From: Phycisphaeraceae bacterium
GTDB lineage: Bacteria > Planctomycetota > Phycisphaerae > Phycisphaerales > UBA1924
Length of the DNA stretch: 64,000 nucleotides
Direction of reading: 5' to 3'
Assembly (NCBI GenBank): GCA_020639155.1
Contig: JACKHF010000001.1
Span: 1,116,001 to 1,180,000 of the forward strand
The position numbers and the translations under genes are program-made. This document shows positions 7,535-15,905 of the stretch, in pieces. Each line of letters starts with the position of its first letter. The stretch's first letter is position 1. The notes under the pieces were generated by a model that saw only the letters and a list, made by a program, of their open reading frames with translations, made no database searches and had not been told where the DNA came from.

Positions 7535-9559
7535 ATGTCCGAAGCGGCCTACGCCGAGTTGAACGCAGGGATGGGTGCAGCATCGTCCGAGCAGGTCGGC
7601 AAGCGCACCGAGAACTCGATCATCATGTATCTGTTTGGTGGGGTGCTGCTGCTGGTCAGCGGAATTGCGCTGCTTGCCGGCCACACCAACTCCGCAGTAG
7701 CCACCATGCCTGCGATGCTTGCGGCCATCGTGCTGATGATCCCAATGGGCGCGGCGGCGTTTCGTGAGATACGAGAGGGCGAGCCGTCCACTTCGAGTCT
7801 TGCAGCAATTGCGGTTCTGGCGGCGATCATTTCAGAGAAATACCTCATCGCCGGGTTCCTCGCGTTTGTGCTGCTGGCGTTCGATCAGATCCTGCGGCGA
7901 ACTGCATGGGGTGCGCAGCGGGCGATTGAAGAGCTCATCGGTCTGACGCCCGATGTTGCGCGCATCGTCGATGAGTCAGGCAGCGAGCGCGAAGTCCCGC
8001 TCAGTGATGTGCGGATCGGGGCGCGCATCCGTGTCCGTCCCGGTGAGAATCTGCCGGTGGACGGTCGTGTGACCGATGGCAAGTCCACCATTAATCAGGC
8101 ATCGCTGACCGGTGAATCGCTCCCGGTGTCTGTGTCGCCCGGCGATCTTGTGTTCGCTGGTACCGTGAACCTGACTGGTGCGATCGAACTTGTTGCGACG
8201 GGTGTCGGTGCGGACTCCACCATCGGCAAGGTGTCCCAGCTGATTTCCGAAGCAGAAAAATCGAAATCTCCCAAGCAGCTGATTATCGAGAAAGTTGCAC
8301 GCTTCTTCTTCCCGGTTGCGATCATGGTTGCGCTGGTTGTGTGGTTCATGTACTCTCAAAGCCCCGACGAACTCGTTCGTAATCAGGCTGAATCACGTGC
8401 AATCTCTGTGCTCATTGTGACGTGCCCTGCAGCATTGCTGCTCGCGTCGCCAAGTGCGATGGTTGCTGCATTTGCTGCTGCGGCGCGCCTCGGTGTGATG
8501 ATCAAGCAATCGAACTATCTTGAGGCTGCTGCGAACATTGACACCGTTGTTATGGATAAGACGGGCACGATCACCACGGGCGAGTTTGCGGTGACGCGTC
8601 TTGTGCCAGCGCCCGGTGTTGACGGAGCAGAACTCCTGAAGGCAGCTGCTGCTGCAGAGCAGAAATCAAATCACCCGCTCGCGCTTTCCATTATGCGCAC
8701 TGCCGAGTCGGCAAAGGTCGAGATTACGCCTCCAACAGACTTTGAGGAGGTGCATGGCCTTGGTGCGAAGGCGACAACCACAGAAGGGCCCGTGTACGCT
8801 GGACGTGCGAAGTGGTTGATCCAGCTGAACCCTGCGGTCGAAACGCAGCTGCGCGAGACCGAGGCGAAGATCGACGGGATCACCGGCGTTCACATCATGA
8901 AGGGCAGCCGCTACCTTGGTGTGGTTGGGCTTGAGGACAAGGTCAAGCGCAACACGCGCGACATCATCAACCATCTGCGTGAGCTCGGCGTGAAACAGGT
9001 TGCCATCTTTACGGGCGACAGGCTCGGCGTTGCCAAGCGCGTTGGCGTTGCGGTGGGTGTTGATGCGATCGAAGCGGAGTGTCTGCCGGAAGAAAAACAC
9101 GAGCAGATCAAGCAACTCGTCGAGCAGGGATACCACGTGATGATGGTCGGCGACGGCATCAACGACGGTCCGTCGCTTGCAGAGGCAGATGTTGGTGTTG
9201 CGATGGGTCTTGCGGGCTCTGATATCGCAGCGAACTCCGCGGGTGTTGCGCTGATGAACGACGAGCTCTCACGCCTGCCGTTCCTTATCGAGCTCTCGCG
9301 TCGCACACGCGCGATCATCATCCAGAATATCGCCGTGTCGATTCTCATCGTTGTCGTTGGGCTGATTCTCTCGGCTATGGGCCTGCTCGCAGTGACTGCA
9401 GCTGCGGCATATCACTTCGTGGGTGATGTGTTCGTGATTGCCAACTCGTTCCGTCTGTTCCGATTCGGCGAGGGTGTCGGCATCGAGGACACGGGCGAGC
9501 AGATCGAGGTGAAGCGTCGCGAGGCATCGCTCCGCGGGCTTGCTGCGACCACGGGCTGA
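7535..9559 (+). CDS. Heavy-metal P1B-like P-type ATPase with atypical CPA motif
   Basis: This is an inner-membrane ATP-driven cation pump of 674 aa. Visible are the actuator motif SLTGES, the phosphorylation motif DKTGT (D341), the P1B hallmark HP in KSNHPLA, the hinge GDGINDGPSLAEADVG, and an end region NSFRLFRF resembling the NALRL end of metal pumps. The metal site in the membrane reads TCPAALLLASPSA: C297 is followed by Pro and Ala, not by the usual second Cys of CPC. There is no N-terminal metal-binding domain; the first helix begins near residue 28. The metal cannot be predicted. GGAG lies at the right distance from ATG 7535. A strong terminator follows at 9671. Confidence 0.88.
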   Translation: MSEAAYAELNAGMGAASSEQVGKRTENSIIMYLFGGVLLLVSGIALLAGHTNSAVATMPAMLAAIVLMIPMGAAAFREIREGEPSTSSLAAIAVLAAIISEKYLIAGFLAFVLLAFDQILRRTAWGAQRAIEELIGLTPDVARIVDESGSEREVPLSDVRIGARIRVRPGENLPVDGRVTDGKSTINQASLTGESLPVSVSPGDLVFAGTVNLTGAIELVATGVGADSTIGKVSQLISEAEKSKSPKQLIIEKVARFFFPVAIMVALVVWFMYSQSPDELVRNQAESRAISVLIVTCPAALLLASPSAMVAAFAAAARLGVMIKQSNYLEAAANIDTVVMDKTGTITTGEFAVTRLVPAPGVDGAELLKAAAAAEQKSNHPLALSIMRTAESAKVEITPPTDFEEVHGLGAKATTTEGPVYAGRAKWLIQLNPAVETQLRETEAKIDGITGVHIMKGSRYLGVVGLEDKVKRNTRDIINHLRELGVKQVAIFTGDRLGVAKRVGVAVGVDAIEAECLPEEKHEQIKQLVEQGYHVMMVGDGINDGPSLAEADVGVAMGLAGSDIAANSAGVALMNDELSRLPFLIELSRRTRAIIIQNIAVSILIVVVGLILSAMGLLAVTAAAAYHFVGDVFVIANSFRLFRFGEGVGIEDTGEQIEVKRREASLRGLAATTG

Positions 9560-9670
9560 ATAAAACAAAAACACGCGAAGGCCAAGCACACAGGAAACCT
9601 TGCGCTGGCTGGCGCGTTACAACAGAAGCAAGAAACCTCCAGTTTCGAGTCGATTCTCCTCAACGGAGGG

Positions 9671-9693
9671 AAGCGGGCCCCGAGTGCCCGCTT
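9671..9693 (+). terminator. Rho-independent terminator between convergent genes
   Basis: A perfect 8-bp stem (AAGCGGGC 9671-9678, GCCCGCTT 9686-9693) with a 7-nt loop is followed by TTTCTTT. It ends the ATPase transcript. It has no strong U-run in the opposite sense, so service to aat is less certain. Confidence 0.82.
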
Positions 9694-9723
9694 TTTCTTT
9701 CGCTTTGCTGAGCAGCACCAGAT

Positions 9724-10428
9724 TCAGACGATGTTGTTTGTTATTGGTGGGACGATGCTCACATTGCTAGCATGCCAGTCAATCTCGCGATCGCGCTCTC
9801 TTTCCAGTGTTTCGAGGAACTGATCGAGCGGGATCTCAATCGCGCCGAGCGAGCGTGTGTGGTCCGAGATGATCTGCGCATCAAGCAGAGCAAACCCGCG
9901 TGTTCGCAGATGATTCACGAGATGCACGAGACACACCTTGCTTGCGCCCGATCCGCCAATGTCCGGCAGGCTGACCATGGACTCGCCGCAGAACACGGCG
10001 CCGATCGCCATGCCGTAAAGCCCGCCAACGAGCGCATCGTCGAGCCACGCCTCAACGGAGTGCGCAACGCCGAGCGCGTGGAGTGTTGTCGCGATCTCAA
10101 GGATCTCGTCGTTGATCCAGGTGCCGGCATCGCCCTCGTCGTCGTCCGCGTGTGGAGATGGTTCGGGCAACCGGGTATCACGGCAGAGTCTGACAACGCG
10201 CTCGAACGCAGCATCAGACGTGATACGGAACCGCTTTGATCGCACGAGCTGGCGGAGTGAGCGCGGCACATGCAGCCCATCAAGCGGGAACACAGCGCGC
10301 GGCTCGGCGATGTAGTACCTGACTTCGTCGTGGTCCTGCTCGTCTCTGGCACCAGCCATTGGGAACGCGCCGTTGCGATATGCGTGGAGTGCTTCCAGGG
10401 CCCGCTGCATGTGTGGATCTAGATTCAC
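9724..10428 (-). CDS. aat: Leucyl/phenylalanyl-tRNA--protein transferase
   Basis: Aat adds Leu or Phe from aminoacyl-tRNA to proteins with N-terminal Lys or Arg, marking them for ClpAP (N-degron pathway, cytosol). The family core is present: TWINDEILE, HALGVAHSVEAW, GGLYGMAIG, FCGESM and ASKVCLVHLVNHL, then LLDAQIISDHTRSLGAIEI. The length of 234 aa is normal. An acidic insertion (HADDDEGDAG) precedes TWIND. The start is GTG 10428, with ATG 10410 possible. It is divergent from gpsA with a short shared control region. Confidence 0.92.
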   Translation of the reverse strand: MNLDPHMQRALEALHAYRNGAFPMAGARDEQDHDEVRYYIAEPRAVFPLDGLHVPRSLRQLVRSKRFRITSDAAFERVVRLCRDTRLPEPSPHADDDEGDAGTWINDEILEIATTLHALGVAHSVEAWLDDALVGGLYGMAIGAVFCGESMVSLPDIGGSGASKVCLVHLVNHLRTRGFALLDAQIISDHTRSLGAIEIPLDQFLETLERERDREIDWHASNVSIVPPITNNIV

Positions 10429-10520
10429 AGATGCACGGTAGATCGTGCGGTGTCATCATGGTTGTAGCGCAACTACGATGGATAGACGCAGCAGGGCATT
10501 TGCAGATTCCGAGGGCAGGC

Positions 10521-11618
10521 GTGGCAGAGATCAACGGGCACACATTCGAGAGCAGCAAGCCGGTGAACGTCGCGATTCTTGGCGACGGGCAGATGGGTCT
10601 TGTGTGTGCGGTGGTGCTGTGCGCGAGTGCTGAGCTGCCCGACCGCGCATCGGACGCGCCGATGCCGGGACGCATCACGATGTGGGGGCACGACACGGAC
10701 GAGATCGGCAGACTCGCGCAGTCCCGCACGAGTCCTCGTCTGCCGGAGCTTGTGCTCCCCGAGTCCGTGCATGTGTCGCTGACAGACGCCGGCGCGCTTG
10801 CGGATGCAGATCTGATTGTGTCAGCGCTCCCCGTGCAGTACACGCGCGATGTGTGGAACCGATTACGCAGGCACATCCCATCGCACGCGAGTGTTGTCAG
10901 CGTATCCAAGGGTATCGAGACATCGACACTGCTGCGCCCGACGCACATCATTGCTGATGCGCTCAAGGACGATCCGGATGCGCGCCCGCGACCGATCGGC
11001 GTGCTCTCGGGCCCGACCATCGCAACCGAGCTTGCACGCTGTCTTCCCGCGACGATGACAGCGGCGAGCGACGATGCGGCGTTTGCACGCGTCATCCAGA
11101 GCCTGTTCTCGACAACATTCCTGCGCATCTATACCAACGCCGACGTGCTGGGTGTTGAGCTTGCTGGCGCGACAAAGAACGTCATTGCGATCGCAGCGGG
11201 TATTCTCGACGGGTTGCAGGCTGGATACAACGCAAAGAGTGCGCTGCTTGCGCGTGGTATCGCTGAGATATCGCGCCTCGGCAGCGCCATGGGCGCGAGC
11301 GTGCAGACGTTCAATGGCATCGCGGGTGTGGGCGATCTTGCAACGACGTGCTTCTCGCCGGAAGGGCGCAACCGCTCGTGTGGTGAAGCGCTCGGTCGCG
11401 GCGAGCGACTTGACGAGTATCTGAAGCGGACAAAGTCGGTTGTCGAGGGCGTGCAGACAGCAAGGGCTGTTGTTGCGCTCGCTGAGAAGTTTCGTGTGGA
11501 GATGCCGATCACATCGGCAGTGCACGCGGTGTTGTTCGAGGATCTCGATCCGATACGCGCGATATCTCAACTGATGAGTCGTGAGCTTCGATCCGAAGGC
11601 CCGAGCCACGCGATGTAA
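10521..11618 (+). CDS. gpsA: Glycerol-3-phosphate dehydrogenase (NAD(P)+)
   Basis: GpsA reduces dihydroxyacetone phosphate to sn-glycerol 3-phosphate for phospholipid synthesis. The Rossmann motif ILGDGQMG lies near the N-terminus, followed by the family signatures VSVSKGIE, LSGPTIATE and GVELAGATKNVIAIAAG (with the catalytic Lys), then FNGIAGVGDLATTC and GRNRSCGEALGRG. The frame is open further upstream (from 10359, ATG at 10458), but GTG 10521 has GAGGGC at good spacing, puts the Rossmann fold about 15 residues in as usual, and leaves room for a promoter opposite aat. There is no downstream operon partner. Confidence 0.93.
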   Translation: MAEINGHTFESSKPVNVAILGDGQMGLVCAVVLCASAELPDRASDAPMPGRITMWGHDTDEIGRLAQSRTSPRLPELVLPESVHVSLTDAGALADADLIVSALPVQYTRDVWNRLRRHIPSHASVVSVSKGIETSTLLRPTHIIADALKDDPDARPRPIGVLSGPTIATELARCLPATMTAASDDAAFARVIQSLFSTTFLRIYTNADVLGVELAGATKNVIAIAAGILDGLQAGYNAKSALLARGIAEISRLGSAMGASVQTFNGIAGVGDLATTCFSPEGRNRSCGEALGRGERLDEYLKRTKSVVEGVQTARAVVALAEKFRVEMPITSAVHAVLFEDLDPIRAISQLMSRELRSEGPSHAM

Positions 11619-11632
11619 GTCTTGATGGCACC

Positions 11633-11662
11633 TTGAAATGCTGTGGTTCTCGGAAGTACTTT
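11633..11662 (+). promoter_or_regulatory. Possible sigma-70-type promoter before the metalloprotease gene
   Basis: TTGAAA (11633-11638) and TACTTT (11657-11662) are separated by 18 bases and lie 125 bases before the gene at 11787. The match is modest, and such pairs occur by chance. Confidence 0.25.
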
Positions 11663-11786
11663 GTTCTTTCCTGAAAGGATTTTCGGTCCCTTTGCAACAT
11701 CGGCGTATGGGCTGGCGAATCATTCTTCACGCGATGGTCCCACCGGACGATCAGAAACCACCCACGCAGAACGAAGAGGAAAGATC

Positions 11787-12827
11787 ATGCAGAAAAGAAC
11801 CCACTCAATGATTCTCGCGTCCGTTGTCGCAACGGTTGCTGGTAGCGCGTGTGCTCAGCATGTACCAGAGAATGAATGCGGCACAACATTCACAGCCGAA
11901 GAAGCTCTCCGTTACATGGAGATGTTCCAGAACATGCCAATGGGCCAGGGCGTGCCCGATGGTCCTGTCGTGGTGCCACTAACATTCCACGTGGTGCGTC
12001 AGTCGAACGGCACAGGCGGGTTGTCTCAGGCTCGTCTTGATCAGGCGCTGATCGATGCGAACGATGCGTACGCACCGATGAACGTGCAGTTCTGTGTGCC
12101 CGGGACGGTCGACTACATCGACGACAACTTTTTCTACTCGCAGATGAGCACAACAGCGCACATCGACCAGCTCCGCAGCATGAACGTGGTGCCGGGCACG
12201 ATCAACATCTATTTCGTTGAGAGCTTCCCTTACTGCGGAATCTCATCGTTCACATTCAGCAGCGTGCAGGGCATTGTGATGAACAACAACTGCACAGCAC
12301 TGCCCACGAACCACTCTACGTTTCCGCACGAGATCGGGCACTACTTCGATCTGTTCCACACGCACGAGACATTTTATGGTCAGGAGTGCCCGAACGGCTC
12401 GAACTGCAGCACCGCTGGCGATCTTGTGTGCGACACACCAGCCGATCCGAACGTATCTGGCGCGGTGTCATCCAGTTGCACATACACAGGTGGCGGCTCT
12501 GCGTGTGGATCGCCGTACAACCCTGACGTGACAAATCTGATGTCCTATTCGACCAAGCAGTGTCGCGACAACTTCTCGAACGGCCAGAACCAGCGCGCGT
12601 TTGATACGCTGGTGACACTACGTACCGAGCTTGACATCAACTTATGCGCGACGCAAATGTGCTATGCCGACTGCGATCAGAGCGGCGTGCTGAACGTGTT
12701 CGATTACATCTGCTATGGGAACGAGTACTCGGCGCAGACAGCCTACGCCGACTGCGATCAGAGCGGCTCGCTGAACGTGTTTGATTACATCTGTTTCGGG
12801 AACGCGTACGCTGCGGGTTGCCCGTAA
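11787..12827 (+). CDS. Secreted M43-like metalloprotease with C-terminal dockerin-like cassette
   Basis: This is an exported zinc protease, 346 aa. An N-terminal signal peptide ends near GSACAQ. The zinc motif HEIGHYFDLFH (H181, E182, H185, H191) is of the metzincin type, and DLVCDTPADP plus the Met-turn NLMSYS fit the M43 (cytophagalysin/pappalysin) family. The last 55 residues are the six-cysteine cassette with two DxDxSG loops shared by seven proteins in this window. ATG 11787 is preceded by GAGGAAAG. A terminator follows at 12861. It is the first of four consecutive cassette genes. Protease identity is good; the role of the cassette is inferred. Confidence 0.88.
   Translation: MQKRTHSMILASVVATVAGSACAQHVPENECGTTFTAEEALRYMEMFQNMPMGQGVPDGPVVVPLTFHVVRQSNGTGGLSQARLDQALIDANDAYAPMNVQFCVPGTVDYIDDNFFYSQMSTTAHIDQLRSMNVVPGTINIYFVESFPYCGISSFTFSSVQGIVMNNNCTALPTNHSTFPHEIGHYFDLFHTHETFYGQECPNGSNCSTAGDLVCDTPADPNVSGAVSSSCTYTGGGSACGSPYNPDVTNLMSYSTKQCRDNFSNGQNQRAFDTLVTLRTELDINLCATQMCYADCDQSGVLNVFDYICYGNEYSAQTAYADCDQSGSLNVFDYICFGNAYAAGCP
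12660..12824 (+). repeat. Dockerin-like cassette copy 1
   Basis: A 165-nt segment encodes residues from CYADCDQSG to GCP, just before the stop. Its EF-hand-like loops are DCDQSGVLNVFD and DCDQSGSLNVFD. Its last 125 nt nearly match copy 2. Confidence 0.85.
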
Positions 12828-12860
12828 GAGAAAACAGGACCTGATAGTCTGAAATCAGTG

Positions 12861-12905
12861 ACGCCTCCACACAGCGAAGACCTCGCACGTGGAGGTGTGC
12901 TTTTT
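12861..12905 (+). terminator. Rho-independent terminator after the M43-like protease
   Basis: ACGCCTCCAC (12861-12870) pairs with GTGGAGGTGT (12889-12898), ten pairs with one G-U, across an 18-nt loop. GCTTTTTG follows. Confidence 0.7.
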
Positions 12906-13034
12906 GCTAATCTTCCGTGGATCTTGGAAATCTGCGCTCAACCTTTGTCATTTTCCAGTACTATTTCCTGTAGCGGGGAATCAATGCTGACTTTGCCCGT
13001 GGGATGAGACCGCCTTGATTGAAAGGGTATCCAA

Positions 13035-14267
13035 ATGCTCAAATCATCAACGTATGTACAGGTCATTGCTGGAGCAGTTGCATGCCTTGGTGTCTCAGCT
13101 TCCTGTGCCTTGGGGCAACAGAGCTGTTCAACACCCGAGATAATACCTCTTGGTGAAGGACTGAGCGGTCTTGTACGAACAGTTTCAGTCATGCCAAACG
13201 GTGATGTCTTTGCGGGAGGTGATTTTACACTCTCAGGTTCTGGCAGTGTTGAGTTAAGCAGAATAGCTCGATGGGATGGGAACACGTGGCATCCATTTGG
13301 GACTGGATTGAGTGGCGGGAACCCACCAACGGGTGCGTATACATCGGTTGTGCTTTCTAATGGTGATCTTGTGATTGGTGGAACATTTTCTGAGGTCGAT
13401 GGCGTTGCTGCCAACTTTGTTGCGCGATGGGATGGAACATCGTGGCACGCGATGGATGGCGGATTCAGCACACTTGTGCGTGATCTCCACATTGGTCGCA
13501 ATGGTGACTTGTTTGTCGCAGGAGGGTTTAAGGAGTTTGGTGGCGTTGCTCGCTGGACCGGCTCTGAGTGGGTAGAGACGGCACCAGGAGGCCCCAGTTC
13601 GAATAACGCTGCTTCGATGGCATCAAACTTCCACGATACGCTGATCGTTGGTGGGTTTCACTTCGGTGTGATGTACTACAACGGGCAGGACTGGATAGCG
13701 CTTGGTGGAAGTGTGAACAACACGCTTTCGTTTGCATACGTGTACGCGATGGATACTTCGCCATCGTTTGATATTTATGCGGGCGGAAGATTTGATGAGG
13801 CAGGCGGCCAGCCAGCGAAGAACATTGCACGCTGGTCTGGCGGACAATGGTCGGCTCTTGGGCAGGGTGTGAATGGGAATGTCTACTCGGTATATGCCCA
13901 TTCGAACGGGAGTGTTTATGTAGGCGGTGATGACGGGTTGAACATTTGGGATGGATCCGCATGGAATGTATCCGAAGTTGATGTCAGTGGCGTTGTCCAT
14001 GCGATAACACACGACGTCAACGGTGATGTTCTCTTTGGGGGCACCTTTGCTTTGGCGAACGGCGTTTCGGTGAAAAGCATCGCTCGGATCAGCTGTGTTT
14101 GCTATCCTGATTGTGACAAGAGTGGGACATTAAGTATCTTTGACTACATCTGCTATGGGAACGAGTACTCGGCGCAGACGGCCTATGCCGACTGTGATCA
14201 GAGCGGCTCGCTGAACGTGTTTGATTACATCTGCTTCGGCAACGCGTACGTGGGCGGGTGTCCGTAA
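13035..14267 (+). CDS. Secreted beta-propeller-like repeat protein with dockerin-like cassette
   Basis: Exact role unknown. The protein is 410 aa, with a signal peptide (hydrophobic stretch ending near SCALGQ) and then about six repeats of roughly 45 residues with the pattern ARWDG..W..., VxxxNGDVFAGGxF. These resemble the beta-propeller repeats of planctomycete surface proteins. The last 55 residues form cassette copy 2. AAAGGG lies at the right distance before ATG 13035. The product is probably extracellular or on the outer surface. No catalytic residues are apparent; binding or adhesion is a guess. Confidence 0.82.
   Translation: MLKSSTYVQVIAGAVACLGVSASCALGQQSCSTPEIIPLGEGLSGLVRTVSVMPNGDVFAGGDFTLSGSGSVELSRIARWDGNTWHPFGTGLSGGNPPTGAYTSVVLSNGDLVIGGTFSEVDGVAANFVARWDGTSWHAMDGGFSTLVRDLHIGRNGDLFVAGGFKEFGGVARWTGSEWVETAPGGPSSNNAASMASNFHDTLIVGGFHFGVMYYNGQDWIALGGSVNNTLSFAYVYAMDTSPSFDIYAGGRFDEAGGQPAKNIARWSGGQWSALGQGVNGNVYSVYAHSNGSVYVGGDDGLNIWDGSAWNVSEVDVSGVVHAITHDVNGDVLFGGTFALANGVSVKSIARISCVCYPDCDKSGTLSIFDYICYGNEYSAQTAYADCDQSGSLNVFDYICFGNAYVGGCP
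14100..14264 (+). repeat. Dockerin-like cassette copy 2
   Basis: A 165-nt segment encodes CYPDCDKSG to GCP. From about 14143 to the stop it is nearly identical in DNA to 12703-12827, while the coding sequences upstream are unrelated. Confidence 0.85.
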
Positions 14268-14375
14268 GAGCTACACTCTCCGCTGTTGTCAGGTATGAAC
14301 CGGTTTGTTCCTGTGCTTGGTGTGAGTTTGAGATTGCAGGGTGTGTGAGTTGGTTTGGAATAAAGGAGATTGGTT

Positions 14376-15809
14376 ATGTCAAATCTGGCTGCTGGTGTTC
14401 AGAGAACCGTTGCTTCATTCATGTGCAGCCTGGTTTTCGCAGGCCTTGCTCATGGCGATCCTTACACCACTGATTGGTCGGCAACGATTGCAACATCGGA
14501 AGATGATGTGATTTCCAGCATCGATGTGAGTAGCACGGGTGTGGTTCATATTGCTGGGCGAACCTCGGGAACGCTTGGATCATCCAGTGCGGGCGGCATT
14601 GATGCCTTTGTTCAGCAGTATTCGGCTGGTGGTACATTGAACTGGACATACCAGTTCGGCACTTCGGAAACAGAGTTTACTCGTGATATTGTGACAGATG
14701 CTGCTGGACTGGTGTATGTTGTTGGGTATACCGAAGGAGCTCTGTTCGGGCCGAATGCAGGCTCCAAGGACGCGTTTGTCGTTGTGCTTGACAGCTTAGG
14801 CAATCAGATCTGGGCCGATCAGTTTGGGAATCAAAACCCGGACGATTGCGCTGGCGTTGCTATCGATCCTTCAGGCAGCATTTATGTTTCTGGAACAGCC
14901 AACGGTGTGCTTGGGCAGTCCGCGTTTGGCGGATACGATTGCTTTGTTCGCAAGTACGACGCGAGTGGCAATGTCATCTGGACCAGACAGATGGGCTCAC
15001 CAGCTACCGAGCGGGCAAGCAAGCTTGTTGTCGATGCAAATGGGAGCGTGTACGTCTCTGGCTGGACTGATGGTTCATTTGGCGGCCCAAACAACGGTGT
15101 AAGCTTCGATTATTTTCTTACAAAGCTCCACCCCAACGGCCAGATCAACTGGACTGTCAAGGAAGGTTCCACAGCAGCAGACTACCCCCGCGACATTGCC
15201 TTTGACTCGATCAATAGCAGCATTCTGATTACCGGCGTGACAGATGGTGATCTTTACGGCACAAACGCGGGCGATTCAGATGTTTTTATAGCGCGTTACT
15301 CTCTTACAGGTGCTCGAGTGTGGGATTATCAGTTCGGATCACCCGAAGACGATAGCGGGGTTTCAGTTGTTGAGGACTCATATCGCAATATTGTTCTGTC
15401 GGGATATACACGCGGAGATCTCTTCTCAACAAGCGCAGGACTACATGATCTGTTCGTTGCATTGATTGACTCGGTGACAGGTTCTGCGATCTGGTCTGAT
15501 CAGTATGGAACAGCAAGCAATGAAAATGGAGGCGTTATTGGTATCGATCAAATGAATAATATCTATGCGGGATGGTCCAACAGTCCACCACTCTCCTTCG
15601 TGTCGGACAGCTACATTCGAACCTATCTGGCAGAGGGGGTGTGCTACCCTGATTGTGATTCATCGACCACACTGAGCGTCTTTGATTATATCTGCTTCGG
15701 CAACGCATACGCGTTGCAGGACCCATACGCCGACTGCGATGGTGATGGTGACCATGATGTGTTTGATTACATCTGCTTTGGCAATGCCTATATGAGTGGG
15801 TGTCCGTGA
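14376..15809 (+). CDS. Secreted SBBP-repeat protein with dockerin-like cassette
   Basis: Function unknown. It carries a signal peptide (ending near LAHGDP) and about six or seven SBBP-type beta-propeller repeats of 50-55 residues, recognisable by W..Q(F/Y)G...., D..G..YV.G.T.G.... and D.F(V/L)..(Y/L)... It ends in cassette copy 3. ATG 14376 is chosen over TTG 14370 because GGAG lies seven bases before it. The cassette here is the most divergent: loop 1 has Thr for the usual Gly (DCDSSTTLSVFD) and loop 2 reads DCDGDGDHDVFD. It is followed by a strong terminator at 15848. Likely an extracellular protein. Confidence 0.85.
   Translation: MSNLAAGVQRTVASFMCSLVFAGLAHGDPYTTDWSATIATSEDDVISSIDVSSTGVVHIAGRTSGTLGSSSAGGIDAFVQQYSAGGTLNWTYQFGTSETEFTRDIVTDAAGLVYVVGYTEGALFGPNAGSKDAFVVVLDSLGNQIWADQFGNQNPDDCAGVAIDPSGSIYVSGTANGVLGQSAFGGYDCFVRKYDASGNVIWTRQMGSPATERASKLVVDANGSVYVSGWTDGSFGGPNNGVSFDYFLTKLHPNGQINWTVKEGSTAADYPRDIAFDSINSSILITGVTDGDLYGTNAGDSDVFIARYSLTGARVWDYQFGSPEDDSGVSVVEDSYRNIVLSGYTRGDLFSTSAGLHDLFVALIDSVTGSAIWSDQYGTASNENGGVIGIDQMNNIYAGWSNSPPLSFVSDSYIRTYLAEGVCYPDCDSSTTLSVFDYICFGNAYALQDPYADCDGDGDHDVFDYICFGNAYMSGCP
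15642..15806 (+). repeat. Dockerin-like cassette copy 3
   Basis: A 165-nt segment encodes CYPDCDSST to GCP. It is the most divergent copy but keeps all six cysteines, both FDYICFGN elements and the exact length. Confidence 0.82.
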
Positions 15810-15847
15810 TTGGTCCGTAAAGATTATTGATTTACCCGCTTGATTCT

Positions 15848-15879
15848 CAACGCTGCGTTCTTGGCGCAGCGTTGTTTTT
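15848..15879 (+). terminator. Rho-independent terminator after the SBBP-repeat gene
   Basis: A perfect 10-bp stem (CAACGCTGCG 15848-15857, CGCAGCGTTG 15865-15874) with a 7-nt loop is followed by TTTTT. Confidence 0.88.
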
Positions 15880-15882
15880 CTG

Positions 15883-15888
15883 TATACT
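15883..15888 (+). promoter_or_regulatory. Candidate -10 box TATACT
   Basis: TATACT lies 17 bases before ATG 15906, directly after a terminator. The same hexamer occurs before three other genes of exported proteins here (22694, 24955, 43830). The short leader fits the strong GAGG Shine-Dalgarno before 15906. Confidence 0.35.
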
Positions 15889-15905
15889 GGATTCGAGGTG
15901 CGCAC

